DNA of 64,000 nt from Chaunax sp. Z400 (GCA_037577475.1 CM075193.1:6770685-6834684); one strand, 5' to 3'; counted from the stretch's first letter, positions 11,891 through 27,200 are shown. Notes: a model not told the origin generated them from the letters alone. Program-made: numbers and translations.

Positions 11891-13934
11891 AAAACCTATT
11901 TAATATGAACAGGATGACATGACAGCAATATAAAAATGCATTTCTACTGTTGCTCAGTAAACTACATCACTATGATTTGTCATTAGCTGGAGGTAAATGA
12001 GTGACCATCAATGAGGAAATCTGTTGCACAGGAATTTTATTTTTAACCATAGTGTCTACATTGTCATATAATCAATATTTATTTCATGTCATACTCTTGA
12101 AAATACCATCACCCATAACCTGCACAAGGAAAGGACCACATCCGGAAATAAAAATTACATCCACACCACACAATAGCAAAAAGTAACAAATATCAGATTT
12201 CCTGATAGCCATTTGGTGTCACATAAACAGTTTGATTTGTTCACCAGTAGGTTTTTTTTTGTGAACATGTGATTAGCTTCCTTGTGGTCTCACTGCATTA
12301 CCTGTTTCATAGTCCTGTAACTGGGGTACTGAGGAATATCACTTGAGTGGTATACCCATGTGTGTGTAAAGTGTAGAGTATAGGATTGTGTCACATTGGC
12401 ACCACCGGTCTGTAAATAAAATTCTCACTTGGTTTGGGCAGGCAAACGTCTCAATCTCCGGAACTCTACTCAGGCAAAAAGCAGCATTGACAATGTCTCC
12501 TCTCTGTAAGGCTCGACATGCCACGATTGGCTTTAGTGCAGTTATCTTGGGACTTCAACCTGCATTTATTTTGTTTTACACAGCTTCACATGAAATGCAC
12601 ATTTCTGTAAACATTTATGATGTAGGTTAGTATTACCCAATCCTGATGTTTGGGACCCAAACATCCTTCTAACCAGCTAATCTGGAACTCATAGAGAGTA
12701 ACTATACCTGGTAGGATAAAAAAAACAACAGCTGTGGTCCCAAAGACCAGGACTGACATGCATTGATGCAGCTCACAAGTGTGTGGTAACACAGTTCCTA
12801 TTCACATCAAAATAAATACAGAGTATTAATTAAACTCTTCTGCCTGTATATTCACCCTCACCAAGTCATTAAGTTCAATGTGATGCTGTATTTCTTCTCA
12901 TTCCTACTTATAAAATTCAAATTCTGCACTTTCCTTAATGTCAACCAATCCCATAAAAAGACCAAAACCAATAACTGATTGATCCAAAGAGCACTTATGG
13001 GTCTTACTGTACACCTTAGTTTACGTAGTCCATCCTAAATCCACCATCCTGCTGCTGTAAGGACGAGCACATGCACTACTAAAAACGGTCTTTAACAAAT
13101 GCTAGATTTGTTCCTGTTAAAGTAAAAACTGTTAAAAATGACACAGCCCAGCTGCTTTAGGAAATGAGCTGGGAGTCAGTGTAGGGAGGCATTGGTATAG
13201 GGATACTCGGTAGGTTTTGGTCTTGGTACTGGATTTGTTGACTACATCAAAAAGCTAAAATATTATTAAATATCATATCATAAAATATAATAGGTGGAGA
13301 TAAACGATAAAAAAAACTCCATTTCAATTCTGTGTTTTCAAAGGTTTGTTCTACAATTTGTATGTAGTATTAATAAAAAAAGTAGTAGTCTTCAAACTGT
13401 GTGATGAGTGTGTGATCTCATAACAGCCCTTATACATTTATAACGTCGTTGTTGAACACAAACTTGTCCACGCTTCCCTTCTTTTCACCGCGCTGTGAAT
13501 GAGCAGGTTACGAGGACGACTCTGTGAACGCTGTCCGATTGTCTGTAAGAACAACTACATTACGCAGATCTCCCCCAACAGCAGGCAAACTGAGGCAGGT
13601 GGGCTAGGATTACGTGTAGAAGGGACCACATGCTAATACACATACACAGTATATATTTGCATTTTGATTCCCTTCTACATTTGGCACTGAAAAACAAACT
13701 TGGGGGTGGGGTGGGTTGGCAGGTGAGTCACTCATACACTGACAATTCTTGGAAGAATGCAACAGACACCCGCCCAAACCACCTTGTGAAAAAACCTTTT
13801 TCTCTGGAGCATGTCTAATGCATGGGAAGTCTTATTAAAGACTTTTACGTTTGAGGGAGGTAGGTGGACTTGATTATTTTACAAGGCCAATGGACGTCTC
13901 GATTCAAACACCTTTCAAATCACCTCAGAGACAC
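11891..13934. other. intergenic, nothing recognised
   Basis: AT-rich sequence with short chance frames only. I see no exon, RNA gene or named repeat. Confidence 0.4.
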
Positions 13935-13938
13935 TTAA

Positions 13939-14556
13939 AGGTATACTCCCACTCAACTAACAGCCTAGGTGTACAAAATACATCCCGTACAAAATGCAAC
14001 CCCGCCCAAAATGCGGCGTATCAATCAATAAATATCATTTTACTATTTGGTCAAGTGTCAATGCATAATTAAAACGAAAACATGCCTAACGAAAGGGAAT
14101 TGCGTGGACAGATTTGTTTTGATTCCCCCACCTGACCGCCATTTCCCTGCAGCTTCCCCTCGTTTATGTGCACAGAAGTACAAGCTCTACTGCAAATATA
14201 ATGGAGGAAGATAGCCCACAACCAGTAAGTATGACTGAGTGTTTCTATGAGTTCATACCACAAAAATATCGACATATTCAACTCGCATTGCCCGCTTCAC
14301 CAATTAGTAGAACGTAGAAACCTGGGAAAGCCCTTGTCACGTGTGACGTCACCAAATTTGAAAATGGCCAACTGTTTACATCGGAATATTCGCCCCTCAT
14401 GGGCTTAAAATCAAAATTCTTCTCTGTATTCCACTGTGCTACAAATATAACCGTTAGGCTGTAGGATAGCATTCGTCCTACTGAATAAAATATCGTGGTT
14501 ACTTTGAAAATTCTTCACACGCTTTGAGAAGGAAAATACTGAGTGGGAGTATACCT
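13939..14556. mobile_element. 618-bp non-autonomous DNA transposon with TTAA target duplication (Kolobok or piggyBac type)
   Basis: Perfect 17-bp terminal inverted repeats: AGGTATACTCCCACTCA at 13939-13955 and its reverse complement at 14540-14556. Each is flanked by TTAA (13935-13938 and 14557-14560). TTAA duplication is used by piggyBac and Kolobok elements; the AG...CT ends favour Kolobok (5'-RR). No long open frame lies inside, so it is a MITE. It carries adjacent CACGTG (14338-14343) and TGACGTCA (14344-14351) motifs. Confidence 0.88.
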
Positions 14557-14560
14557 TTAA

Positions 14561-15251
14561 GATCCGTGGGTTGCGAGAAAAGTTATGATGAAATGAAAGC
14601 CAGTCAAACACAACCTTTTTCAAGCACAATGTACCCTAAGAATCCTTTATCTGATAATGCATTTCCTTGCATTTAACACCAAAGTAATAAGTTAGCCTCA
14701 TCCTCTCCATATAATGTGAACATAACTTAGATTGCCATAAATGGACACGGTAGGTTTACATAGTGTTATAACCAAGTTGCAGCCATAAGATACAAACTCA
14801 TTACCATTTCAGTCTTTATGTGCATGAAAACATTTATCTCTCAGGGGACATCTACTGACTGCGACATCAGGACGACATCCTGTATGTAGAGGTTAGCTCG
14901 CAAGACCTTTGGCTGAAGTTCTTGTCTCTTCCTGTGCTTATGATTAGAAGTCTATGATTATCATAGGCTGATTAGATTTCTAGGGAGGCTAGAAAGAAGA
15001 GAAAAAAGTGAATCGGTGTTGATGATTTCTGTCTCACGTATAACCAGCGTCTCACGGGGTCCAAGGAAGTAACAAGTAGGATATTTTGGTCATTGAAGAG
15101 TATTCACTTGAAGAATGTGGGAAATAAATCTGCTCCAGATCCAACAAAATCCTACGAAAACAGCACACTTGAGCTCAGTTGATTTGAGAGACAAAAGTAT
15201 TGTGTCCAGAATCAGAGGAAGGAGCTCTGGTTCCGCTTCACATTCATGGCG
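14561..15251. other. klhdc3: klhdc3 3' UTR and flank
   Basis: This follows the klhdc3 stop codon on the minus strand. I found no clear AATAAA or ATTAAA on that strand here, only variants such as GATAAA and CATAAA, so the transcript end is not placed. Confidence 0.35.
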
Positions 15252-18200
15252 TCATCCGTGGGAAGAGAAGATGGGCCTGCTGATGTTGCTGTTGGTGGTC
15301 ATGGCTGCCAGTTCCCACCTGGAGCGAAGAATGGAAAAAGTCAGAGGCAAGAATCTCAGGGTACCTTTCACATTCACACATCTTACACTGGTCCCTTTTA
15401 GCTCTGACCTGGTTTGAGTTTACGATGGTCTTTTACGAACAACCAAGTGCTGTAAGCAAGTTATGTACACTTTGGCATCCTGCATCATCAGCACCCACGA
15501 GGAAGAAATCCAAATTATGTCATTCAGCACTTTGGTGAGCCTAATGTGTTTAATTGATCTCTGGTGTACTAGGGAAGATCAACTATTAATAATGATTGTA
15601 ATAATTATTAGTCCAGACTGAAACTGGATCTCATATTGGACAAACAGGTTACCAATGATAGAAAAAAAAACATGCATTTTCAACAGAGACATTACAAGAG
15701 GATAGTAACTTTACTGTTTTCTTTCTTTTCATTAAAGAACTGCTAAAATACAGAGAGCGGGAGTTACCATGGTTACCAAATAATCTTTCATAAATACAGG
15801 CATCTCTTATTCAGATTACTTGGAAGCGGTCAAAATCCTGGTGCTTTTACTGTAACATTTGATGGTTTGAAAAATACAAGAATATTTACTGCAACGACAC
15901 TCAATCAAACAACCGTGTGATGTTTGCTCGCAGCCTCTGCTCCACTCTTGTCTGATGAGGGGCTACAATGTGGACAAGGATGAGGGAAGGCCCTGCTGTA
16001 ACACGAGAACCAGGAGCAGGGGCTGACAACAGGGTCTAGTGCTGACCTGCTGACAGGTCAGAGGTTGAGCTCCAGATTGTTATCACTGGCTCTGGTTTCA
16101 CACTCACTCCCCTCTCAATTGCTTTGTTCGTTTTTTTGTTGTGCGCGTGTGTTTTAAGAGGGGAGATTGGCATTGGAGCTGGAGATGCCAGTGAGGGGCA
16201 AAGGGAGTTAACCAGAGTCTTGTGACCCCACCAAAAACCCTCTAAGGGTAAAGAGAGACAACCGCAAACACTGAAGTGAGGAGTGTGCAAGGTGGTAGTG
16301 ACAGTGTGAGAGGAATGAGAGGCTAAGGAGTAATTAGTGTCAAGTTGCATGGGGTCCGTGTGTGAAAAAAAAGAAAAATTACTTTAGTACAACCTCTTAA
16401 TTTCAGATGCACTTGTCTAATGAGATACAACATCTTAAAGTCTATTCATGAAGGTTTTTTGAGAAACTGATAAATACTTGAAATAGTTGAAATATTTTAT
16501 ATGAAGCTATAAACTCCTCTATAACAATGTTTTATAATTATGTGTAAAAAGCAGACTTCACATTAACACTGCTGTGTTTCCATGTCACTGACGAGTGAGA
16601 AAGTTGCAAAAAAGAAAAAAAAAAGAGAAGAAAATTCCGATTTGGCGCATTTCTATAATTTATGAGTGAATAATCTAGGATGGATGTAGTTTTGTTGAAG
16701 TTGGTGTTTATTGGCTACTTTACACGCGGCTGCATCGGAGTAGAGAAGTAGAGGCTGCAAACTGGAACCAAAACCAGGAGTTTGCTGACTGCCAATTAAC
16801 CTCAGAGGAGAAGAAGAAACAAAACCAGTCGCCTTCATCATCTTCAGCCTGGCAGCAGAAACATCTTCTTAAATGCTCGCTACGCCAAAGCGTATTCAGA
16901 AAAGATGTTTCCATTTCCCATTAAGCACATTCAAAAAGCACTTAAAGTGAACAAACTTTTTTGTGACATTTGTTTGAGTCATGTGGTTTCCCTCAACCTT
17001 TTTTACAAAATTAAAAAGCACATAAAAATGTGTGCCTAACAATAAAAATTTTGAATCTCCCTAATTTGTCAATGAAAGAGTAAAATTATGAATTATTAAT
17101 CTGATTCATCACATAATTGCCTCACACTTAAGCTTTACTTTGCAGACAGGATAATTAACTTGAAGTTAGCTTGGCTGTAAAGCAGTTCTAATGTTTTTAT
17201 AGATTAGGTGAATCTTTGTGCAACCTTCATTCTTCCATGCATCTTGCTGTACACCATTTGAACGGTCTCTTCATTTGTTCCTCTGTAGCACTTCCACGCT
17301 ACAAATAAACTCAGGGGAAACTGTATATAAGTACAGACATATACTTATAAAGCTGAAAGCATGGCACAGATTACATATAATTTACTTGATGTATGAATGA
17401 ATTACTGTATATATAATCCTTCATGCTATTAGTTGAATGATGATATAATTATACGTAAATTTTATATGTGGGGACTTAAAGTCAGACAAAAGACTGTAAA
17501 AGTAAGTTACGGCTAGTTAAATAAATGATGAGTCATAATTTGCCTCTTTGAAAAACAACCTCATTATTGAGAGGGACAGGGAGGTGGCAACAATGACAGG
17601 CGTCACACAAAGAGCAACAGCAATATGTCAATTCTGTGACCAAACAGCACCGATGTCTGAGAGGATGCTTGTCTGACCTGATATCATGTGGGAGTCCTGA
17701 CTGATCCATGTTGGATTCAATAACAGCGATTTTGCATAACGTCTTCAAGCTAGGGCCTGAAAAGAAGAGAAAAGTGCAATGAGTCATAGGCTGATCATAA
17801 ACACAGATTAGCTAATCTGAACCTAGTATGATCAAACAATCACCATGTTCTCCATAAAAACAGCTCAATGTGTTCACATATGAGGACATGCAAAACCTTA
17901 TAATGCTACACAAATAACAAACTGCCTCTAAATCACCGTCATGGTAGTGCCACCATATGTTCACTACTAAACAGTGTGAAGCACGCATGACTGGCACGTG
18001 GAGGCGTGTGCCACAGGGGATACCACTGGGTACTGCCAGTTCCACACGGTCCCTGTGTAAACCCACCTACACAAACCCTAACTGTGATCTGACCGCATTA
18101 CAGGCTGCCCCAGTGCAAGCAGGAAATGACTATATCTGGTAGTCCATGAGACGGAAGTATCCCATGTGATAACACAAGGCAGGGCCAAGGCCAGACATGT

Positions 18201-21200
18201 TTGGCTGGGTGAGAAATAGAGCAGTGGTGTAAGGAGGGTACTGGTTCTATTAAATGTGAGACAACCAGATATAAAATACTTCTTACCCTTATTTATAGAA
18301 GCATTGGACACATGGTGATTTATGCATCTGATTAAAGACCTTCTGAGGCTAACAAAAGAGATATAGAGGATGACAAAGATACTCACTGAAGTCTAAAATG
18401 TACAAGTCTGAATGATCCATGAGGTTAAATTCATCACCCATTCCTTGCTCTGGACAGGGGCTGTAAAGAGAACGAAAAACATCTTTATAGTCAACAGAAA
18501 GATATAAAATGACAATTTACAAGTGTTGAAGACTTCAAATCTATTCAGGACAACAGTTACTCCTTAAACCTCCTGTGTTTTTTCTCTGACCATCTTTCTC
18601 AAGTCATTAAGGTTCACGGAGACACAGATTATTCTTAAAAAGAGCAGGGTAGTTAACCCAGTCCTCCGCTCTCCTTATCATGATCTGACATGATTTAAGC
18701 CTACAGGAAATACACTACAGTGAGACTGCAGGCTGGCCAGTGCTGATAGTCTACCAGACCTGTACAGCCGTTGATATCACAGCACATCTGTTTCCTGCTA
18801 CAGCTTAACACACACCTGTGGTACACCTGGTCTACCACAGCTTATAGAGTTGTATCGCAGCTCTCTTCAGCCACCAGCTTTGTATCAATTAATCAGTTAG
18901 CTAAAATGCAAAACATAGCCACATCAAGGATACGACATCAAAATGCAACTGAAACAGCTACAGTCTGTGGGAGTTGAACTAACATTTTCAAGGAGCATTT
19001 ATTCCCACAAGGTCATAAGTATATTCCTGTAAAAGAACTCTATGCACATCACTGTTGTACATCCATAACAACAGTGCACCAAGAGACCTGTCCAGATTAG
19101 TGGATAAAAAATGCACTTAACAGTTTACACTACCCAGAGGACAGCTTCAGCCCAACAGGTGCATTTAGCAAGCAGTTTTAGTGTCTATAAATATCTATCA
19201 TGGAGAATAACTGAGGGACTCTGTAGCCAGGGTTGGTCCTTAAGAAAAGCTAAACAAGATGCTCTCTGCTATGTATGCACCGCCTTGTGAGTGGCAGGAA
19301 TGAGTCCAACCAAAGACACCATCAGACACCGCACCAGTACTGTCCAAGCAATCCAGCCCCTTTCCCTTCAGCCTATCCATCCTTTTCATCTGTGACCCAA
19401 GCCATCATCTTGTTGATCTACTCTCTCCACTGCACTCTCTCCGCCCATCAATCTCTATTCCATCTCTCCTGTTGTCCTCTCCATCGTGTCTCCCTTTGCT
19501 GCGCGTTCAGGATGTTGTAAGGGTTTTACGTTGCTAATCTTCCCTAAACAAACATAGTGGTGGCTTAAAGCGGCCAGGAGAGGTGCAGAGCACGAGTGCA
19601 GTCGTCCCAGGGGGCCAGCTGGGGAAGTCATTATGCCCACCACCACCACCCTATGAGGTGATCCATGGGGGCTTACAGCATGGACCAGTATCAGAATATC
19701 CACGACCCTCATCATCGCTAGACTGTCTAATTTTAGACCTGTAGATCATTGTTGGTTGTATCATTACTGAGGTGATTACCACTGTACTCTTCAATTATGA
19801 CTAAGTACTATATAATATGCATTGAGAAGACGCTATTGGCTGGAGCCTATCCCAGCTGACTTTGGGCGGTAAGCGGGGTTTTACGTTTTACGCAGCGTCC
19901 ACCTTCCATGAGGAGGCACTATCCCGTAATGGAAAACGACCTGCAGAAAAGTACCAGATACCAAGGCGAGTCGAGTCGAGATGGCACTATGCAGCTGAAA
20001 TGTGGCTTACGTGTGAAAATTACTGTAACATCAGCAGTTTGTCTCCATAACAGAAGTAAAAGAAGCATCTCTGTCTAAAGAGCACACTGCAGTTGCTGTG
20101 TGAGCTCACAGGGAGAGAAGGTATGGGCCTCGGATGACGACGGTGAGCTTACAGATAAGACGATGCTTTAACAGGAGCCACGAGAGAAATGAAGATTGCA
20201 TCCCCTTGAAAAAGGCTTTCTCGCATGGACAATGTCTGGGTGTGAAATTCTGCAGAACATTAAGGAATGCTTTATTGGTGTTCGCAAAAGCACAAAGGCT
20301 GAAAGGGATCGTAGAAAAGGGGTGCTAAGAGCTGGTAAGACACACTGACAGTGGTTGGAAGCAGAAAAGTCACAGTGTGCGACTTTATGTGGCATCCTGG
20401 TGTTTGACGGGTCACTTTGTTACTCGATCAGCAAAGTATCACTATGTGTGAAAGTGCTCCTCCCCCTACAGCAGCAGAGGTTCCCAGTCTGAATGAGGCC
20501 TGAGTGATGCTGCTCCCCCACTAAAAAAACACTGGTTGCTATTTCAAACAACACTTAATGAGGGTGTCTAAGCACCCAATTGCCAGTCCTTTCTAGTAAT
20601 GCACTGCCTGCTCCACCTCATTATCTTCCAAACGCAGGACTCAAAACAGTAGAAGGAAGAGCTGAACTGCTGTCCTGAAACTAATGAGGGAACACAGAGC
20701 CCTGGGAACACCCCGGGAGTGTAACTGACCACAAATTGTTCAAATGACTTTCAGAAACAGCAACAATACAAATTAAGTGACAAGAAAATGATTCACTATT
20801 GGAACAATCTTCATTATTAGCATTATCTGCTAAATACACAGACTGGTGTTAACGATACAGATGGACGCCACACTGTCGTAGTCATGTTTTCAGCAGCTTC
20901 ATTGACCCTATCCCTCATCTTTGGGACAGATACGATCTGCATCCTTTTCCTTTCTCCACTTCCTATTGAACTTTGGTCCTTCAGAACATGGAGCTCACAG
21001 GAACTCATCGCACACTATAACTTCCTGCCGAGCATCTTATCAGGATAGCCAGACCTGTATCAAGTTATCTCAGCACCACTTTTGAATGAAAACATGAAAA
21101 TGCTGTGAACAGGAAGTGATTATAAAAAACCCAGAGTTCTGCATTAACAGGTAACACATTAAGCACTGCCCTATTAGATGGATCCAGGCATATCCAAGGC

Positions 21201-24200
21201 AGGGAGGACCATCACCACAACTAGAAGGGCTCTTAAAGAGTGCATAGCTCTGCCAAGGATGCAAATATTTTTCCGGCTCTGCAACTTGACCCGGATCTAC
21301 CTCAAAATCTAATCGCATCTTTCCCATTCCAAGGGTAACCTTTCTGCAAAGTTTTTACAGAAATCTGTTAATAACTCATCCAAAATAATGATAGACTGGA
21401 CTGTGGCAAGACTTGTCTTGTGGTTTTGGAAAAACGTCTCCCTTCACAGGATTATTGAAATCACACAGATCTTCGGACATTTAGCTGCACACAAGATGAC
21501 ATGCCATTAAAAATCCATTATTTTTACATTTAACATTAATTATCTCTATGTTCACTCACTTTAAAGCAAAAAACAAAACAAACACAAATCAAACGTATTA
21601 AAAAAAAAACTAAATCTACAGATAGAATGTTATATTTACTGGACCATTGAGATTAAAGTAAGAGTCATCTTTCTTAAACAAACCCAACAGACTTCAGTTA
21701 TCACCGATCCATAGATTGCCGTCCATTTCTTTTGCCTTAATCTCGACCGTCTCACCTCGTCTTACTGAGCTATCTGTGCCCCCTCCCGGGCAGTGGCTGG
21801 ACAGTGGATTAAGACCTGTAGCTGTCCAGACCTAAGCCCCATGCAGAGGGTGAGACACAAACTACAGCTGGCTCCCAGAGAGACGCCTGGCTTCAGATTA
21901 GACAGAGGACATGTCAGCCACTATAGAAGTATACATCTCGAATTGCAAGCACTGTGGACAAAATACAGTTAGTTATTGAAGAGGAAAAACTGGCCCTTCA
22001 AATCTCTGGCAAATAATGTAATTTGGTGGAAAATGACAGAGACGTATGCCAGTAATAATTTCGTCCCATTTTTTAGGCCGGGTCGTTATCAGCCTAGCCT
22101 GCTTATAAAAATGAGGAGGAGGACATTAAATAGTGTCTCAGGACCTTGAACACAGCTGCTTAATATACAGGAGAACGTCTGGGGGGCTTGTTAAATGTTC
22201 CTCTATAGCTGGTGGATTTAATGTTGAAAAATAAGTTACTTCCTCTGAAGTAATAATCTAAAGACTTCTGTCAAGGTCAGCAACCTAACAGGAGACACGC
22301 TATAAATAATGCTGATAACCACACAGTGGGTTTAGAACATGTGCAGTAATCATAAGAATAAGTATTATTAAAGAAGCTACAGGTGATTATCTCATCATAT
22401 TCTGCTTTTTACTATTGCTGCATGCATTTTGTCTTCTCTCTATTGGTTGGATCTCTATTAGTCTGATTCACTTCCAGTTGTTTAAACATGACTTGCTGAC
22501 TGAGAACCAACAGCCTCATATTGTGTTAAATCCACAGGCTGCTTTTGCTTTGATTTTTTTTTTCTTTGTCTACACAGGATGGTATTGTTCCACAGAGAGA
22601 ACCTAAAACCACCAAGAGGTGTTCTGGTTGTGATGACAGCACTAATTCACGAGTGAAACTACTCGTATTTAAGACGTGTGAATTTACGTGGACGACAGTA
22701 TCACAGAGCCTTACCTATGCAGGCTGTTTATTTGAGCTGCTGTGTAACACTCAACCTTATGACACCTTAATGTACACAGCCTGTTAGTGGGTTAAAGAGG
22801 GTTAAGATGCAGATGAAATACTATCAGGAGCTTGTCTTTGAAGAGTAAATCACGGTGTTGCTGTGCTGCCCCACAGTCCGGTCCCGCCACGTGCGGGATG
22901 CCCTATATCCTGTTAGGGTCACCTCCACTGTTTGACAGGTTTTTATCTCTGGCACACTCAACACACACACACAGTCACACAGACAATTAATAAAGGAAAC
23001 TTCTGCAGCCTACCCTTTGACACTGAAGGGCAAACCACAACATGTGTGTGGCATCAAAATGTATGGTGTGTTGATAGATGTGATTCCATGGAGCCACGGT
23101 CCTCTGTGGCAGACTGAAGATACTGCAGAGTGCAGGATGTGCTGCTATATTGTTATTTAGCTTCAACACGTAACAGAAATTCAAACAGGCAGCAGGGGGT
23201 TTTCATGCAATGCTACGCAAGAAAATAAAGTATTTTAGAAATAGCGTTCAGTCCCATGTTGTGTTTAGTCTAACATTTGAACTCTCAGGTTCAACATTGA
23301 TAACAACACACACTCTAACCAGCTGGACTATCATAACAGCAACCCTTTCAGCCATTGATAAGGTGCAAAATGGCCTTGTAGGTGATATCGAGGCACCAGG
23401 CTTTTGACCTTTCTGATCTACCAAACAAAAGTCACTGGACCCTGCTGAAGCACTCCGGCTCAACAACTCGTGTCTTGAAATGACCAGTTTAACTCCACAT
23501 AGATTGAATAGCATGGGGAGATTCTGGTGGATTAAACAAGAGGTCTTTGGGGCTGGGATGTTTTGGCTACCAGTGAGATTACCTGCTATATAGTCTCCCT
23601 CTTGCTCGGAGTATAGCTGCCACACATTCTTTCTACTAACTTGCGGCAGGGCAATTATATCTACACTTATATTTAGCATTTTCAACCATACTGAACCAGG
23701 GTAATGAGTCAGCAAATGACAGAGAATAGCCAAATAATTGAAGCATATGTAAGGACTGTCGTCGGCATGCTTTCCATCTTCACCTATTGTACCAAGCAAT
23801 TGTGCACATTGCCAAATGGAACACATGCGTTAAGGCTGCAAAGGAAGTACGTGCACCAGTCTGACGTCAGCTCAAAGACAGGAGCTGTGAGTCATTAAGT
23901 CATTACGATACATCCAAACACACACAAATGACACACCACACCAGAAATGAGAGGATGACAGAATGTCCTTCTGGTCTTTGTACTGAGCAGAAGCTAGAGG
24001 GAATCTCAGCAGTGACCTGCCGTAGCTTCTTCAAATCGAGGTGAAGTGAATCATGGCTGCTGTGATATTTTAAGGCTTTAAAAATCCTAATATAGTTAGT
24101 CTTTTTAAAGCGATGCAAAAACACACACACACTGCACTGGGAAACAAATCATTTAGATGTAGAAGCAGCTATGCAACCAGTCATCATCCAACTGTGGAGC

Positions 24201-27200
24201 CACAGTGCCAATTTCCAAACAGAGTCTGCAGGCGTCTGGTTTGCCTGTGTTATAGATGTTAAGGGAAGTATGTGTTTATGTGTTTATAAAATCTGGATTA
24301 AGTAATAAATGGTGCCACAAGCTGAATTTAATCTCTTCTTAAGCATTTAATATTCAGTGGATGAGATAAATTATTATTTTATTTATCATTTTTAAAAGAA
24401 GTAGCTACTGCTATAACACTCTCTAAAAGTGCAGCAGCTCTTACTTTCTTTAACTTTAAGTAGTGACATGAATGACGTGACATTTGCAAGTTGGAGTTGC
24501 TGTTCCCTCTACTTTTTCCCCCCTATAAATGTGCAAGTGAAAATTACAACCTGACACTTATCTCTGCTAAACGTTCAGAATCTACGAGTCTCACACTTCA
24601 CCAAAGAGCTTTCTGTGACATATAGCTGATGGCAAGTGAGAGAAAGGTGAACAACATTGAAAAAAGTGTTGCTCCCGTATTCGGTCAGGTTATGGATTAT
24701 AATTTGTTGAGAGCAGTGTACTGGTAGCTCCTGACTAGAGCGGGGCATAATGTTTGTGTAGCTGAATGAGAGAGAGAGAGAGAGAGAGAGTAAGGGGCAA
24801 AAAGGTGACAGCAAATGTAAGTAGAGCAGAGGAAAGGTTGGCACTAAATGTACAGTAGAGGCTACAGTGTGTAACTTAATACTGCATGAAAACAAACACG
24901 GACAGGCTGCTGTCTGCTGTGCTCATGTAGCTAAAAATGAAGTCCATTCATTTTTATTTTGAATCAGCATGTTCCTCACACACCCACCTGGATCATCATC
25001 ATCATCATCAGATAATAGCTGCTTCTCTTATTGAAGCTGTAGAGGGTTTCTGATTGGTGTAAGTGACAGGAGGGCGGGTCTTTCTCACTTACATCTCCCA
25101 AGACACAATATAGCAAGTTTTGTGTGTGACTGAAGTATATGTAACTGCATGTGTGCGTGAGGAGGCTATGATCAGATATTATAACACGGGTGTACACTTT
25201 GTCAGTTCAGTATGTAAAGCAATAGCCATATATCAACAACATCCAGAAACACAGAGTCTGAGCTCATCTGAGATGGACTGACAAAAAACAAGCCTGTAAT
25301 AAGAGTAAAAATTTAGCACAGAAATAAGTTAAATCAATAATACTGTTGTCAAGGAGGCAGGAATACGTTAAAAGGAATTGTGTCACGTTAAAAAAACATA
25401 AACACGTCGTCATGTCGCAAGGGCCGGTGCTTGATTCCTTTCACGGATTCCAAGCTGTCTGCTCCCAGCATGCCAATCTGTCATGCCCTTTTTCATATCC
25501 TGCCCCTCATAGGATGCGCTGTTCCCAAGCTAAAAATGCTTCCTGATTTAGTTCAACATGTGCTTGTCGTAGGCAATTGTACACAGTGTGTGCTGAATGC
25601 CAACAATGTCATCATAACCTCAGCAGGAGATCCATAATCTTTGTGGCACTGTCTTCATGTGCCGCACATCTTTAGCAGCATTAAATTCCTTGGAAAGGGA
25701 GAGTAATGAAACAAACGCACAAGGTTTAACAAAGGACGCTGCTTGTTACTTGTATGCATAGTTGAAGGTCAGTGCAGGTGGAGTTAGTCATGCACGGCTC
25801 GTTCTTCGTGGGGCAGTGAGCAGGTCTTAGTAAATGAGTGTAGCAGAGGTCCCTGGGGTGTATCAAATTGCACTCTGTGAGAAAGAAAGCTCCCTAAGGT
25901 CATAAATCAGAGATGGGGCAGAATTTCGCGCCTCTCTGCAGCTCATCAGGCCTGTTTAAACTGATGTAAGTGGCACTCAATAAACTGGCCACTAATGCCC
26001 GGCCCGTCATTCACACACGCGCGCACTCTGCTCATCTACCCTAGAAGAAGTGCAAGTGTGGATCAAAAAGCAGACTCACAAAACAATAATACCGTACACT
26101 AAATCCTGTTTAATGGTAACCGATTTAAAATAAGAAAATACACTGTAAACTGATTTGATTCGTTTTTATAACTGCACTGAGTGTCAACACACCTCAGTGT
26201 GATGTCCAGTCCAAAGTGTAACCCCTTTGATAGCAGAGGTCCTCTTGGACTTAATAGTTTTATTATCCTTCACTTGGGTAATAAATTATTCCTTAAATTC
26301 CTGCTGGTAAAATAAATATCAGGAAATGGGAAGGGTTCTGTTTTGGATCAATATGAAAGGACAACTGACCCAGGAAAAGTTGCAGACCATAAATTTGATC
26401 ACAATTGTCTTGGCAGACAAAAACACAAGCAAGGTGTCTGGTAAGTAATTCATGACGGCCTCTGCAAGCATTTGTCAATTGCATTGAGACAGACAGCAAT
26501 AACTTGGAGTATGTTAGGTCAAGCAAAAACAAACACAGGGGGAACAGAGATGGTCGTTTTTTTAACGTTCACTCTAAATGAGAAAATAACACTTACTCAG
26601 TCTAATTTTAATGGCTGCAAATCGCGACAGAAATTAAAACACCAAGTGTCCTTGATAAGAAAACTTCCTTCGTAAGGAAAAGAAAGCAAACAAATGAGTG
26701 CGATAAGAAGCTGCGTGGTGATTGTTTGCGTGTCTTAGTATATGTGTGCACGTGCTTATGGGAGTTCCTGTGTGTAAGAGGCTTAAGTGTGCTCATGTAA
26801 ACAACAAACGTGCAATGCCGGTCAAGAGAACCTGTGTGGCCAATTTTGCTTACAGCCATCAAGGAGCATGCTTTAATTAGTACAGTGACAGAAAAAGCAT
26901 CTTGGCAGACTTAGAACTGAGCATCAGCAGAACTACAAAATCCTCCACTTCACAAATAATAAAAGTTCTCACCTCATGTAAAGATTTCAGGTATGCATGC
27001 ATGAATATGTAAACAACTCGATTCTGTTTCACAGAGGTATAAAAGATGAATTGGCCCTAGTTTCCTGAAGAAAAAAAAATACTGCCCTGAACCTTCTAAG
27101 CAGGATGTTGGGAGATATTGTGTGGTGTTTGATTTCTTCCTCTGGTCAGCCAGCACCCTCCATCATCCCTTTCCAGCCCCAGCCCTATCTGCTCACAACA

